Part shown: positions 37,551-50,178 of the stretch, piece by piece | How positions within the stretch are numbered: the stretch's first letter is position 1 | Layout of the letters: each line of letters opens with the position of its first letter | DNA from: Pyricularia pennisetigena | Taxonomy: Eukaryota; Ascomycota; Sordariomycetes; Magnaporthales; Pyriculariaceae | Assembly (NCBI RefSeq): GCF_004337985.1 | Contig: NC_043740.1 | Coordinates: 3,781,030 to 3,845,029, forward strand | Length of the DNA stretch: 64,000 nucleotides | Direction: 5' to 3' | Position numbers and translations under genes: made by a program | The notes under the pieces: generated by a model | Database searches by the model: none | Told to the model about the DNA's origin: nothing | What the model saw: the letters and a program-made list of their open reading frames with translations, nothing else

Positions 37551-38656
37551 TTACATGTCCGCAGAGGCGGTGGCACCAGTGATAATCTCGACCAGCTCGC
37601 CAGTAATGACGGCTTGACGGGTGCGGTTGAAGAGAATCTGGTACTTGGTGATCATCTCACCGGCGTTCTTGGAGGCGTTCTATACGGATTAAGGAAGGGT
37701 AAGTTAGATGAAGCTGTTGGATCAAAGTTTTCCATACTATGCTCGAGCTCGAGCTTGACAATGAGGTCGCTCAGCACCAAGGGAATACGTACGTCCATAG
37801 CGTTGCGACGGGCAGACTGCTCGCAGGCGTGGCCCTCGGCCAGAGCCCAGTAGAGGGAGTTGGCCAGGGCGTACTCGCGGAGGTTAGGCAGGATGCCCTC
37901 CTCAACCTCGAAAGCGGAGAAGTTGGCTACATGTATATGGTCGTTAGACGTCAGTCACCACATCTCATATCCTCCGCAGCCAACGTCAGAAGGAACAGTT
38001 CAATTTCTTACGCGAAGCAGCGATAGCCTCCTCGGAGAAAGCCTCGATCGGGGTGGCCTCGTAGCTCTGAGCGTTGATGAACTTGTTGTACAGGATCTTG
38101 ATGCTCGAGTAGTCGCCGGGCAGACGAACGATTTGGTCGGCGATGGCGGAGGCTTCGGCAAAGGTGGGGATGTCCTTGCCAACACCGGCGAAGCTGATCT
38201 GGATATCCTTGGCGTTGGTACGGCTCAGCTGGGCCTTGCACTTCTCGCCGACGATGACCAGGTCGAAGGTGCCGGGCTTCTCGGCGGACAGCTTGCGGAC
38301 GTAACGAGACAGACCAGAGTGAATACCACCGCAGAGACCCTTGTCGGAGCTGCAGATGACGTAGAGCTCCTTCTTGCCCTCACCCTCGAGGGGCTTGGTC
38401 TCGGCCGACTCGAAGACGGCGTTGGAGGTCTGGCCGTAGCTGCGGCTGTCCGTCATGGCGCGCTGGGCGCGGTTGAGCTTGGTCGAGGCGACAATCTTCA
38501 TCGTCTTGGTGATCTTCTCGATGTTCTTGATGGACTTGAGGCGACCCTCAATCTCACGCAGCGTGGCGTAGTTGGCGGCATTCTGGGGTGTTGCGACGAC
38601 TCTGCAAGGTGGTGAAGGCAAACAAAGGTCAGTCAATACTGATCATGTCTCCAGTG

Positions 38657-38693
<37 letters not shown>

Positions 38694-38880
38694 CATCCCT
38701 TCGCAACTCCCCCACCACAAAATCCTAATCATCATGCCCCCTTCATTGAGCTTTAGAGCTCGCGTATCGCCTGAATTGGCCTCGCATCGGTTTGCAGCCG
38801 TCCCGGTAGCTCGTCGCGACTTACCGAGAAGGAACCGAAGCTCCAGCTCTCAGAGCTGGTCTGGCAGCCCTTGACAGCAT
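37551..38880 (-). CDS. atp3: Mitochondrial F1 ATP synthase gamma subunit
   Basis: Central rotor stalk subunit of F1-ATPase, 302 aa in four exons: 38880-38825, 38601-38012, 37926-37793 and 37679-37551. The N-terminus [19 protein letters not shown] is a typical mitochondrial presequence (Arg/Ala/Ser, no acid), joined to [20 protein letters not shown]. Core landmarks include [20 protein letters not shown], the N-terminal coiled-coil helix; [13 protein letters not shown]; and the C-terminal helix [20 protein letters not shown] ending near the rotor tip. All junctions keep phase. The first intron (223 bp) carries a 35-nt T run on the plus strand, which is poly-A in the transcript sense, ending 57 nt before the acceptor. 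The start at 38880 is the only ATG that opens a targeting peptide. Divergent from TOP1. Confidence 0.95.
38659..38693. repeat. T35/A35 run inside ATP3 intron 1
   Basis: 35 T on the plus strand, so A35 in the pre-mRNA of ATP3. It lies within the 223-bp first intron. Confidence 0.8.
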
Positions 38881-40242
38881 TGTGACGGTATTAAGATGAC
38901 GCGAAGGGTCTGGAATATAAGAAATCGAGCCTCTGCCAACGGTGGCTCAATTCGCCGTGTCGATTAAGAGCCAATTGACCGGTTTCAGGATCAATTCAAA
39001 CGGCAAGTGGAGGTATGAACGTCGACGGTAGGCTTTTTGCTGGACTGTCGTTGGAAAGTCCAATCCCGTTCCGTTGTTCCCCGGCAAACTCCTCATGCTA
39101 GTCACGTGACTAGACATGTGGTTTGATCCCGAGCGACTTGGCAAAATTCCGTGCACGTTCCAGTCCAATTGATCAGTAAGGTCCACACCGGGCCAATGTG
39201 GCTTACCTACCCGGGAAGCTACATACCTAATTACTTGCTACCTAGCCTTGTTAGTTACCAGGGAGCGACTACTGTGTCTAATGGCTTAAACGCCTTTGCA
39301 TTACATAATACATTGAAACCCTTCAATTACCTGACGAGTAGCATAAAAGTCAAGTCGCAAGCCAAGCCAGTCAGTTGTTCAGTCTCAGTCAGCTCAGTCA
39401 GATTCCTTCCATCTGCATCTGCCTTTCCTCCTTTTCTTCCTCGGCCCACTTAACCGACCCGCCCAACTTAGAAGTTCATGACGCGAGAAGGCGCGGCAAC
39501 CCAGTCTCCAGGCAGTGCAATCTTTTGTTTTGCACTTGTTGTGTTTTTTCTTAAACCTTTTTTTTTTCTCCTGTCTCCATGATTTTCACTTGCTTCCAAG
39601 TCCAATCAGCCTCCAAAGCTCGGGCCTTTTGATTCGATCGCGCCCCACACTCGCTGACTCTGTCAAATCCGAAGCTGCTTTGCTGCCTTTGCCTTGCCTT
39701 ACCTAACTTTAGTCGGGAAAGATCGTGCACGGTGTCAGCTAAGCCTAAGCCAACCAGGGACAAGAAAACGAAGTGAGAGGGTGCTTTGCTCTTAGAATCG
39801 TGAATCTTCACCCGCGCCAAACTCGCTCAAAATTCCTCCAAGACACGTTCTCTCTTTGGTCTAGACCCGCGTTCGCCCACTTCAACCTCACCTACCTCTC
39901 CTTCGCCTTAATTCTCTTTTTTTGCCCTTCCCTTACCCACGGTCTTTTCGCTTTTTGTCATGCACTCAATTTTGCTCATGGCTTTTCCTGAATTTGGCTT
40001 GTGACAGAGCGTCCACTTTTCGTTTCCTGTCTTCCGACCAAAAGTTGATCCTTACAAACTTCTCAACAACTAGTTTGCGGTCGTCGCAAGCTATCTTGCC
40101 CATCATTGTCGCCTTGACACGCTCCCTGGTTCACACATTACTGAGGAATCCCGCTCCTCTGCACATCATCCTACGCATACAGGGACGAACACGAGCACCA
40201 TTGGCACTATCGCAACGTTTTATCAACGCACCCGCTGTTGCG
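38881..40242. other. Divergent ATP3-TOP1 intergenic region
   Basis: 1.36 kb with CT-rich stretches towards TOP1 (39380-40240), probably its 5' UTR and promoter. Short ORFs here are Ser/Phe-rich and look like pyrimidine-rich UTR. ACCTA motifs occur at 39204-39245. Confidence 0.5.
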
Positions 40243-40355
40243 ATGGCTTCGAGCTCGGATGATGACTTGCCCATGTCGCGAACGAACGGCAAAGGTAAGG
40301 TTGCCTACCTTGTCAATTTTTCTTGACATATTCCAGGTTTAAGATAAAGATGCTC

Positions 40356-40388
<33 letters not shown>

Positions 40389-43388
40389 TGTTTTGTCCTA
40401 CTTTGATGGATGATTCTTCATGCAGAGGCGGGAGAGCGGCAATTCTGTCCAAAGTCGTGGATCTCACTTCTTACTTGCAGCTCGGTTGAAGGGCAAAATG
40501 AAGGATGCAACTCCCGTCATATTTGACTGCGGCCTGAAAACCCGCGAGCTGTATCATAGCTTGACGTGCCGACTAACTCGATGTTTGCTTTAGTTTCGTC
40601 TTCCAAGATCTCGAAAGCAGACGATATGGCTTTAGACAAGGCATACCCCAACAAGAGCAATGCACCTGCGCCAGTCTCGATTCGAAATGGACCGATTCGC
40701 GACGATGATGCTATGGACGTCGATGCCCCAAATGGACAAGCTAAGCGCAAATCGCGTTCTTCCATAGGCAAGCCAGCATACAAGGAAGAGAGCGACGATA
40801 GTGATGACGATGGCGCTCCTTTGGCCAAACGCCGAAAGTCGACACACCGCGTACCGGTGGACAGCGACGATGAACCGATGAGCAATCGAAAAGGAAAGCT
40901 CCCTCCTTCAGTTCACGAAACTGCTGGTTTATCATCAGATGATGAACCATTGACAGTGAAGTTGGCCAAACAAAAAGGCGCCATTGAGAAGAAGGCCGCC
41001 ACGGAGGCAAAGGCAATCAGAGCAAGCGAGGCAAGGAGGAAGTCTGCCGTCAAGCACGAAGTTGACTCTGACGACGAGCCACTCTCAAAAACCAAGGCCA
41101 AGCCGGCTGCTAAACGACAATCCAACGGCACCGCTAAGAAGGCGAATGGCAAGGCCAAGTTCGAGTCAGATTCCGACGAGCCACTATCAAAGTCGAAGAA
41201 GCCTGCTGCCAAAGCCACACCTGCAAAGGGCAAAGTTGCCGCAGCGAAAAAGAGCAACGTCAAACAAGCAAGTGAGGAGGTGGAGGGTGATGAAGAGGAA
41301 GAGGAGGAATATCGCTGGTGGGATGCACCCAAGAAGGAGGACGACAGCATTAAGTGGACTACCCTGGAGCATAACGGCGTCTTGTTTCCGCCTGAATACG
41401 AACCGCTACCAAAGGATGTCAAGCTTTATTACAACGGCATCCCACTGCAGCTGCATCCGGAAGCGGAGGAGGTCGCCACTTTCTTCGGCTCGATGCTCCA
41501 TTCGACGCAAAATGTGGAAAACCCCATCTTCATCAAGAATTTCTTCAATGGCTTCAAGGACAAACTGAAGAAGACTGGAGGCGCCAAGGACAAGAATGGC
41601 AACAAAGTTGACATCAAGGAGTTTGAAAAACTCGACTTCAAGCCCATATTCCAGCACTTTCAGGCACTAAGTGAAGCGAAAAAGGCACGAAGCAAGGAGG
41701 AAAAGAAGGCCGAAAAAGAGGCACGAGACAAGATGGAGGAGCCTTACAAGTTCTGCAAGTGGGATGGACGGAAAGAGAAAGTGGGCAACTTCAGGGTTGA
41801 GCCTCCTGCGCTCTTCCGCGGCCGTGGCGAGCATCCAAAGACTGGCACAATCAAGGAACGAGTCCCTCCAGAGGCGGTGACAATAAATATCGGGAAAGAC
41901 GCAAAGGTGCCTGAACCGCCTGCAGGCCACAAATGGAAAGCTGTTCAGCACGATAACAAGGCAACTTGGCTGGCGATGTGGCAGGAGAACGTCAACGGCA
42001 ACTACAAGTACGTCATGCTTGCCGCTAACAGCGCCGTCAAGGGACAGGCCGACTTCAAGAAGTTTGAGAAGGCGAGGGAGCTCAAGAAGCATATTGACCG
42101 CATCCGCGCTGACTACACTCGAGATTTGAGGAGCGAGATCATGGCCGATCGCCAGAGGGCCACAGCCATGTACTTCATTGACAAGCTCGCTCTGAGAGCT
42201 GGAAACGAGAAGGATACCGAGAACGAGGCCGAGACAGTTGGTTGCTGCTCACTGAAGGTTGAAAACGTAACGCTGCAGCCCCCCAACAAGGTCTTCCTTG
42301 ATTTCTTGGGTAAAGACAGTATCCGCTTCGAACAAGAGGTTGAAGTAGACGCTCAGGTGTTCAAGAACCTGAAAATGTTCAAGAAGGCTCCCAAGGTGGA
42401 AGGCGACGATATATTCGATCGGCTTACGGTAAGCTTTCCCAGCCAGAGCCGTATTTGCAGAAATCGTGTCTAACTGCTTTGCAGACTTCCCAACTCAACA
42501 AGCATTTGTCAAGCTACATGCCGGGATTGACTGCCAAGGTCTTCCGTACCTACAATGCTTCGTACACTATGTCAACGCTCCTTCAGAAGCTTCATAGCAA
42601 GAAGAACATTAGCGATGCGGAAAAGGTCAAGATTTATAACGACTGCAATCGTCAAGTCGCCATCCTGTGTAACCACAAGCGCAGCGTCGGTGCCAGCCAT
42701 GACGCCCAAATGAAGAAGCTAGGCGACCGCATCCTTGGACTCAAGTATCAGCAATGGCGCACTAAAATGATGATGCTTGACCTCGACCCGAAACTCAAGA
42801 AGAAGAAGGGTGCTCAATTCTTCGAGCGCATTCCCGAGCTTACTGACGAATGGGTGAAGGAGCATCAGGCCTTCCTGGTCGAGGAAAAGAGGGCAGCCAT
42901 CACCAAAAAGTTCGAAAAGGACAATGAGAAGGCTGTCGCTAATGGCGAGAAGAAGATGCCCGAGAAGGAGCTGAAGGAGCGACTCAAGGCAGCCAGCGAG
43001 ATGGATGCTATGTACAAGAAAGAAAACAAGACCAAGAAGGTTTTGGCCGAGGGCCGAGGAGTCACTGTAGAGAAGCTGGAGCAGCAAGTCAAGAAGCTCG
43101 ACGAGCGCATCCGGACCATGGAACTCCAGGCGGCCGACCGTGACGGCAACAAGGAGGTCGCTCTTGGCACTTCCAAGATTGTGAGTGAACATCCTGAAAG
43201 CTATGTGTGTTGTGTCCCAATAATTACTAACCATGATACTCATAAAGAACTACATTGATCCTCGCCTTACTGTTGTCTTTTGCAACAAGATGAATGTTCC
43301 CATTGAAAAGTTCTTCTCTAAAACATTACGGGAGAAGTTCAACTGGGCGATTCAATCCGTTGGCGAAGACGACGAGTGGGAGTTCTAA
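40243..43388 (+). CDS. top1: DNA topoisomerase I (type IB)
   Basis: Nuclear enzyme relaxing supercoils by transient single-strand breaks, 907 aa in four exons: 40243-40294, 40594-42428, 42485-43180 and 43248-43388. The N-terminal about 240 aa is a charged, disordered domain with repeated acidic/basic units of the type DSDDEPLS followed by Lys-rich nuclear-localisation-like stretches. The core follows: [20 protein letters not shown], the [15 protein letters not shown] segment, and [20 protein letters not shown] with the catalytic Arg/Lys region. The linker is Lys/Glu-rich (exon 3). The active-site tyrosine is Tyr863 in KINYIDPR, spliced together from exons 3 and 4. The C-terminus ends GEDDEWEF. 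The first intron is 299 bp and contains a T30 run (40358-40387). Start chosen at the ATG giving [12 protein letters not shown]. Confidence 0.95.
40358..40387 (+). repeat. T30 run inside TOP1 intron 1
   Basis: 30 consecutive T in the sense strand of the first intron, well upstream of the acceptor at 40593. Confidence 0.8.
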
Positions 43389-44320
43389 GTCGCTTGTCGC
43401 CGCTTCCTTTTCGTCTGCTCTACCTTTGAGAAATGGGTGCATATGACGCCCTCAGCGAACAAACCGCTTGCTAAAATCAACCCTTGTGTCATATGTATAT
43501 AGACCTCTGCGCATTCGCTTCAGCAGACTCCCTGGTTCATCTTCCAAAAGCAATTTATTCTGAGCAATCACTCTTGGAGCACCCACTCCTCGTCACATAT
43601 ACAGCAATCTGGTGCGAGAGACCCGAGGACTGTCGTTAAGGCGGTTTGGCTTCGTCAGCGCTGATTTTTCCTTCTGCGCGATTATTCCGGGCTGTAGAGG
43701 ATGCAGTTTGTTACCGAGAGACTTGATTGGTCAACATGACCCAGCACGGGAGCAATTGGTCGTGGTATTTGCCATTAATTCACACAGGTAGACCACTCTA
43801 CAGCGGTCAACTCTAGACGAGAACAAGAATAAAACAAGTTAAATCTGTGCAGAACTGGTTTATATCAAGAGAATTGGGGTAGACATATGTCCGCCCATTT
43901 GCGACTTAATGCTGGGTGGTTCTCTTCCCATCCCATCGACCGTCTAGGCATCCGTTGGAGCTGGTGGTGACAAGACGAGTATTTTCCGGGTGAGGATAAA
44001 CGGGATCCAGGGAACGCTGCTATGTGAAAGAAAAACGATGATATATATGCTTGCTGCCATTAATCGTGTTATATCGTGATGAAAATCCTCAAGGTTCATG
44101 AGAACCTCATGCCGAGGAAAAAAAACAGAGTCTACATAGAGACTAAAGCATGGTGCTGACACAAGCCCGCTGTAGATGCAGTCTAAACCCACCGGTCCCC
44201 GCCGATGCAAACGCCCGAGATGATGCATATCGTGAAAAAACTTACAACGGCATAAATCCCAATTCATGCCAAAACAAAAACCAAAAAAAAAAAGGACAAA
44301 TCTCATGGGGGCACATTTGT
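43389..44320. other. Convergent intergenic region
   Basis: 932 bp between the 3' ends of TOP1 (+) and the GH16 gene (-). A 140-codon minus-strand frame at 43944-44366 overlaps the last GH16 exon in another frame and was not accepted. Confidence 0.5.
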
Positions 44321-45453
44321 TTACAACATCAGGGCACCCAAGATAAGAGAAATAGCAAGCGGGCACAGTGCCAACATCACGCTAGGGCCTGTGGGACATG
44401 GTGGTCAGCATATCGTTCGGTTTCCAGTGTCAAACGATGAGACTTTGAGTGGGAACAAAGTTTGAAGTTGAGGGGAGGGAAAAAAAAAAACTCACGAATG
44501 AGTACTGCATTGCCTATTGGCACGATCTTTCCATTGGGCCTCATAATCCAGCCGTCTGGGAGAGCACCAGTGACACGAGGGGCAGGGCTGGCGTTGGCGC
44601 CGATGCCGGCGGGGACGCCGGGAGACAGCGAGCTCGAGGCGAGGGCGGTGGCGGTGATGGTGGGGCTGCCGACCTTGCCGGCGTTGCCGTTGACGGCGCC
44701 ATCGACGGCCTGGATGCTTTTCCAGGAGCCGCTCGAATCGCCGTACTTATACTGCTTGCCGGTCGAGTAGTCTGCCACCATGACGGACTTGACCTTCATT
44801 GAAAAGGGCCCCTTGCTGTAGTCGGTGGGGCCGCGGGCCCAGTCGATGGTACCCTTGGGCAGGGACGGGTCGCCGCCGGACCAGGCGCCAAACTTGATCT
44901 GCATCGGGGTCTGGGGGTACTGGTTGGGCTCGGCCTCAGAGGCGCGCAGGGTGCGGACGGCGGTGCCGTCGATGAGCCAGATGATGCGCTCCTCGGTCCA
45001 GTCGATGACGTACTTGTGGAAGTCGTCCTGGTTGCCCTTGTTGGCGTGGAACTGGCCGCGGTTGTAGCTGGTGGTGAGACCCTTGCCGAAGTAGTTGGAC
45101 TGTACCTCGCTGTCATCGGCGCCCAGCCACTCGTAGTCGATCTCGTCAAGCGTGTCCGACTGCAGGACCAACGTGCTGACGATGCCCTTGCCGGGCGCGG
45201 CCTTCATGACGATCTCGACGCGCCCAAACATAATGTAGAACTGGCTGATGAGCTGCGGGCTGTCGCCGCCCTTGGAGACAGTGAAGGTTACGCCGTCGCT
45301 GCCGTAGGTCGGGTTGCCGCCGCTCGGGGCGAACGAGTTGACGGAACCCTTGGTGAAATCAACGTTGATGGTCATGCCCAGGGCGGGGTTGGCAGGACAT
45401 GTTGCTGTTTGGTTTGTATAGTTTAGTAAAGTGATAGCCCAACATGTGAGATC

Positions 45454-45495
<42 letters not shown>

Positions 45496-45637
45496 GTGGT
45501 TATGCTGAGCTGAGCTGAAAGCAGGGATGGGTGAACTCACTTGTATGCAAGGGATTGCAGGACGACCATGTCTGGGAGAGTACCAGTCCGCTAAGGGACA
45601 CCACTGCCAGTACTGCCGTTCTTAACCTCAAGATCAT
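44321..45637 (-). CDS. CRH-like GH16 cell-wall transglycosylase, GPI-anchored
   Basis: Secreted glycosidase/transglycosylase of the Crh1/Utr2 group, which links chitin to beta-glucan in the cell wall. 357 aa in three exons: 45637-45541, 45404-44496 and 44388-44321. Signal peptide MILRLRTAVLAVVSLSGLVLS, then TWSSCNPL...TCPANPALG with cysteines usual for the group. Catalytic motif DEIDYEW gives Glu120, Asp122 and Glu124 (E-X-D-X-E). Downstream WTEERIIWLIDG and GDSSGSWKSI are also family-like. A Ser/Ala/Gly-rich stretch follows, and the small last exon encodes a hydrophobic tail (MLALCPLAISLILGALML) ending at the stop, as in a GPI-anchor signal. Losing that last exon would remove the anchor. Intron 1 carries A36 on the plus strand (T36 in sense). 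Confidence 0.93.
45457..45492. repeat. A36/T36 run inside GH16 intron 1
   Basis: 36 A on the plus strand, T36 in transcript sense, inside the 136-bp first intron of the GH16 gene. Confidence 0.8.
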
Positions 45638-48600
45638 TGTGAAGGTATGTTGGTTTGGTTTTTTTTGTATATCCTCTCCTCAGGTTCGTTCTCGACTACA
45701 AGCACCCTCACAATACACCCACTCACTCCTCGGGTTGCACTTCTGTGCTTATTAAACAAAAACACCCAAACAGAGTAAGAGATTGGTGAGAGGTTTGATC
45801 CGGAGACTGGTTGAAATTAAACGAATAGTCTTATTTGGTGTTATTGGCGATATATTGTCTTTGCGATTGGAGATGACTTGATGGCTTGTTCCCCAAGTAC
45901 AAATGCAAATGTAGATAGATAACCGGAAGTGTGGATAAGAATGGCAGAGTAGAACAATTCTGATGCCTTTGAAGAGCGTTCGATAACATGGAAATACCCT
46001 AGAGTGGCGTTGGTTTTGGTAAAGAATCCACAAACGTGCGTCCCAACCTCCAGATAAAAAAATATGATACATAAAAATATATAGTGAATACGAGTTTTAT
46101 ACCCATGTCCAAGCCATTCCCGCGTCATCACTCAAAAGACAAGACTTGCCAACAGCGCAGCAGGTTTCTTACTGAGTTGGCATTAGGGATTCCCGCTTTG
46201 TTTATTTTTGAGGAGGTTGGGAGCAATAAACAAAGCGTGACGATTGGCAAGCTCGCCCACAGGGGCCAAAGTGGCTAGGGTCAGAGTATTCCAGGGGTAT
46301 TATTGGTAAAAAGGCGGTGCCGATCCCTCAAAAAATACCCCACTCCTGCTTTTCGGTGGCTGGACGGTTTCGCGGCTTGCAACTTCCGCCTCGGACATGG
46401 AGAAAGAAAGATTTCCAGAGAAGGAAGCTTGGAAACTCGCCAACGCGGCTTGGGGAAGGCGAGCAATGGTGACGACAAGCGCCTGTCCACTACCCGAAAG
46501 ACAAAGGACGGGAAAATTCCTTGTTCGATTTTTTAAACCTTGTGGCGGCCGGGACGCTCGAATGTAGCAACAAAAAAAAAAAAAAAAAAAAAATTATGTC
46601 CGGCCTGGTTGGGCACCGGGCAACGGGTATCCTTTTGGGGTCGTCAAACAAATAAAAATGTCTTGGTTGGCTAATCAATAACTTCCCGAGCTCAGCTTGC
46701 CTAGTTACAAAAACCCAACCAACCCAACCCCCACCGCCTTGACACTATTAGGCTCTGGGCGCCAATGTCCAGGGCGATCAATTCGGTTGTTGCTTTTCTA
46801 CGCAGCGGGTGAGGGCAACGCGATCCCGATCCCAGGGGCTCGGCGCGAGGTAGGCCTGCCGCTCAGCCTTTGAGCAGCGTTGCTTTTTTACACATGCATC
46901 CATGCCCAACCAACTCTGCTCTGTCCAGCATTCAGGCAACTGAGCAACTATGCTCCCGGGTTTGGCCTAACCCGAGCGACTCGGATTGAATTGCAAACCA
47001 CTCCAGGCACCGACCGCCTGACTTGTTTTCTCCGTGTCATGTATAAGGGATCTGTTGGAAGCTTGCGACTCGATGGGCGAGGCGAGCGCACACAATTCCA
47101 CATTGTGTAATGGTTTACTTGACCAGCCTTTCCCCTTAGCAACGCCTGCCCCCCGAACTGGCTCGCCCTTTCATCGCTATCTGTCTGTTCGCAGCTTTGT
47201 GCCGTTCTGAACGGTCAAGAAAATGCCGGTCGGTCAGGGCACTTGGACGACCAAGCGTATGGGCGATCCCGCCACCTCAATCAATTCAACCGGCGCCCGG
47301 CTGCCTCTTCTCACAGGCTGGATCAGGTCTTTGCCATGTTGGACAATGATCACTGCTGCATTCCTCCTGATGATGGATCAGGGGAATGCTGTTTACAGTA
47401 AAAATGCGTAAGTAGAAACAGTCTCCTCTAATGGGATAACCTCTCTGGGATGACTCTGCATTCACATGGCTAGGAGCCGCTGACCGCAAGCGTTGGAGGA
47501 CAGCACCATTGCAATTTTTATAATTGCGGCGGCGATGTTCCATCTGGTTCACATTGGGACGCTCCTGCGGTATGTCTGTCTCGTTGAGACGTGAATCTTT
47601 TTTCCAGCCTCGCTGCTAATGTGCCTCGGGCAAAAGCCACGGACTGCATGCTATCCCAGTAGTTATTATACTAACCAGCAGCGTGTTCTTGTTTCAACGG
47701 GAAAATCTGCGAGCATCGTCTGCTTCGCTGGTACCGATGCTGGTCGTGCTTCTTGATCTGGCCGTGCTCACTGTTCCAGAGCTGCACCAGGGAACCCGCC
47801 GGACCATGGCGGTGGGGGAATCAGAGGCCCTGACTCCCTCCGCCCAACCCCTACAAATCAAATCCGATTTTCTCCTTGGGTCTTCATCATTGGTCTTCGG
47901 GATGGCAGGACCATCGTCCCGTTGTTCCACCTACTCTACAAGCATGGAATCCATCAGCCTCGATGAGTGTACACTGTCCAGGGCCCGGGCAGAGTGGGAC
48001 TTTGAAACCAGATCTTTTTTCCAGGACCAAAATAGCATCAGTGCGGATGATGAAGGGAAACCTCATCGCCCAGCTTGGGCCTGCTTGATTGGAAGTCTCA
48101 CCGAGACCATGGCCAGTACTCCTTCTGGGGCCGAAACTGACAAGGCTGGGCTGTTGAGGGCTGATTTGGACTCTTGGGACCAATGGAACTCCGACTGGAC
48201 GAGTACCTGGTGAGCACACAGACGTTTAAAAGGCATCCTGCACGTTCCGCTTTGCCATTTGGATTGGTTTTGGAGGCGCCGTCCTCGGCCCTGCCTTCTT
48301 CCGTGTGGGTGACATTATATCCAAGCTGGTGAATGAAGCCCCAGTAGGTGGACAGGCAACCCATGGGTGCTTGAGAAGCTCTTTGTTTATGGTTCCTGGT
48401 TGGCTTGATCAGTAGCGGGCAGATCAGTCGCTGACTTCTGGCGATGTCAGAGCACATCCAAAATCTCCGGAAGATCCGGGATAATGATGAGTTATAACGG
48501 ACCCCATAATCTTTTGGCCAGGTTTCTTCCTCGCAAATACCTAGACAGCCGGCAACCTCAAAGATTACGCGTATGCCCTGGCCTTGGAGATGTCTGTCGC

Positions 48601-50178
48601 GAGTGCGAGACTGGAGATAAGATCAAGCCATCGTTACGATACATACCAGCGAATTTCACCTGAAGACCAGTAACTTAAACTGCACGGATATTAACTGACT
48701 ATATGTAAGGTCCCCAGATACCGGTCGATAAAGAGATTCGTGTGTTGAGAGGGGAGTGCTATCAAGACGGGACGGTTGGTTGCTCAACTTTACCAGGATA
48801 CGATTGATGATTTGACGGGAAACTAGGGAGGGGAGTTTGGATCTTTGGCTACAGAAGATGCTTTTGTGAGACACTATACCATCTGCTTGAAGCTGACATA
48901 TTTCGCGACTTTGGGGAATGATTTGTGATTTATTCTACATTCCTACACTTATATATACCTATGCTGGCTTCGTGTCAAGGCTGTCAACCGACGCAACTAC
49001 TTGACTCGGGATGCTTACCTCGGTATGTCGGACGCAGCCAACGCACCTCTTGTCCCTGCACAAGCTCGGATGATTTTCAGGACACGAAGCTATGAATGAG
49101 CTGCTTGTTCATCCCAACGGACGGGTGCGTGGTACTTGTTGTGCAACAACGTAGAACCTTGTCTCGAATTAGGCTGTGGGATAGTGCTGGTCGCAGACAG
49201 ACTCGGGTTTGCATGAGAGTCGGTATGTTTTAGATAATCATTCACAGTTGGCTGCTAGTCTAATCCTGTACCAGCAGCAATGCATTCCAAAAGTGGAAAA
49301 TAATGGCCGTTGATTGGTTGATCAAGAATCCCACATTACCTAACAAGAATGCGCCAAGTCCCCAGATGACCGTCGCAGGGCGTGTTCGATCTTGGAACTA
49401 GACAAGGTGAGGCGGGGTAGCAAGGATAGTCACCTACTGTAAGACAAAGCTGTTCCTTAAAAAGGTATTGGGCATCTTAGCAATGTGTCAATCAAGCAAT
49501 AGGTCACAGGGCGCTAAAAGCTGGAAGTTTCGGCGGGGTCGACAAGTGCCGAGATCACTGCGAGATGAGAGTGCGCGGCTAGTTACGGCATGACGGGTAT
49601 GTCAACGCAATTGGGACCCTGGAAATGGGGTTCTGTATCATGTCATGTCGAGCAAAGGGCGTAGGACCCAGTGTGCAACGCAACAAACAAACGAGTCATT
49701 CCATGCCCGCCCTTTCCGAAATTGTCCCGCCGAACAAAACAAACCTTGTCCACCGCTCGAGCACCTGTGCTTTATGCCTTTACGTAGCTTGGCTTGCTCG
49801 TTTCTAGATTCTTCCTTTATTAGGAACGGAGCCGTGTTGTATCGTGACCTGAACCATCAACAAGTGATCTTTGAAACAATGGCTCTTCCTTATCATCGCA
49901 TCACGCGATTCGGGTCTGTTCTAGTCTAATATCTATCAAGCCCGTCGGCCCATCATCCCAAGTTCAGCTCTATCTAGTCTCTTAGTCTCTTAGTCTCTGG
50001 TTCTAGCCGCGCTCTCTTTTTTTCTTTCTTTCTGTTTTTGGTTATTTGTTCAGTCAAACGCACCTGTCGCCAAACTCCCATCATCCATCGTCGTCATCAT
50101 CATCACGCCTGTACTTACTTTGTTTCTACTGTCTTCTACAGCTCCTTCCTAGGACGAAACAGCAGAAGTCTGGACAAA
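45638..50178. other. 4.5 kb gene-poor divergent region
   Basis: Between the starts of the GH16 (-) and aminotransferase (+) genes. It holds an A22 run at 46572-46593, one weak ORF at 47737-48213 listed separately, and a 62-codon ATG frame at 47223-47411 with one hydrophobic stretch followed by a GTAAGT-like site. The 250 bp before 50179 is CT-rich with a repeated CTTAGTCT tract at about 49979-49998, probably promoter/5' UTR of the aminotransferase. Confidence 0.45.
47737..48213 (+). CDS. Weak hypothetical ORF
   Basis: 158 codons from ATG at 47737 to a stop at 48211-48213. It starts with a hydrophobic segment (MLVVLLDLAVLTVPEL) that could pass as a signal or membrane segment, followed by Ser/Asp/Glu-rich sequence with several Trp near the end (DSWDQWNSDWTSTW). 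No domain recognised and no clear splice partner. It could be a small secreted or membrane protein, or chance; the frame also extends upstream without an ATG to 47683. Confidence 0.22.
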   Translation: MLVVLLDLAVLTVPELHQGTRRTMAVGESEALTPSAQPLQIKSDFLLGSSSLVFGMAGPSSRCSTYSTSMESISLDECTLSRARAEWDFETRSFFQDQNSISADDEGKPHRPAWACLIGSLTETMASTPSGAETDKAGLLRADLDSWDQWNSDWTSTW

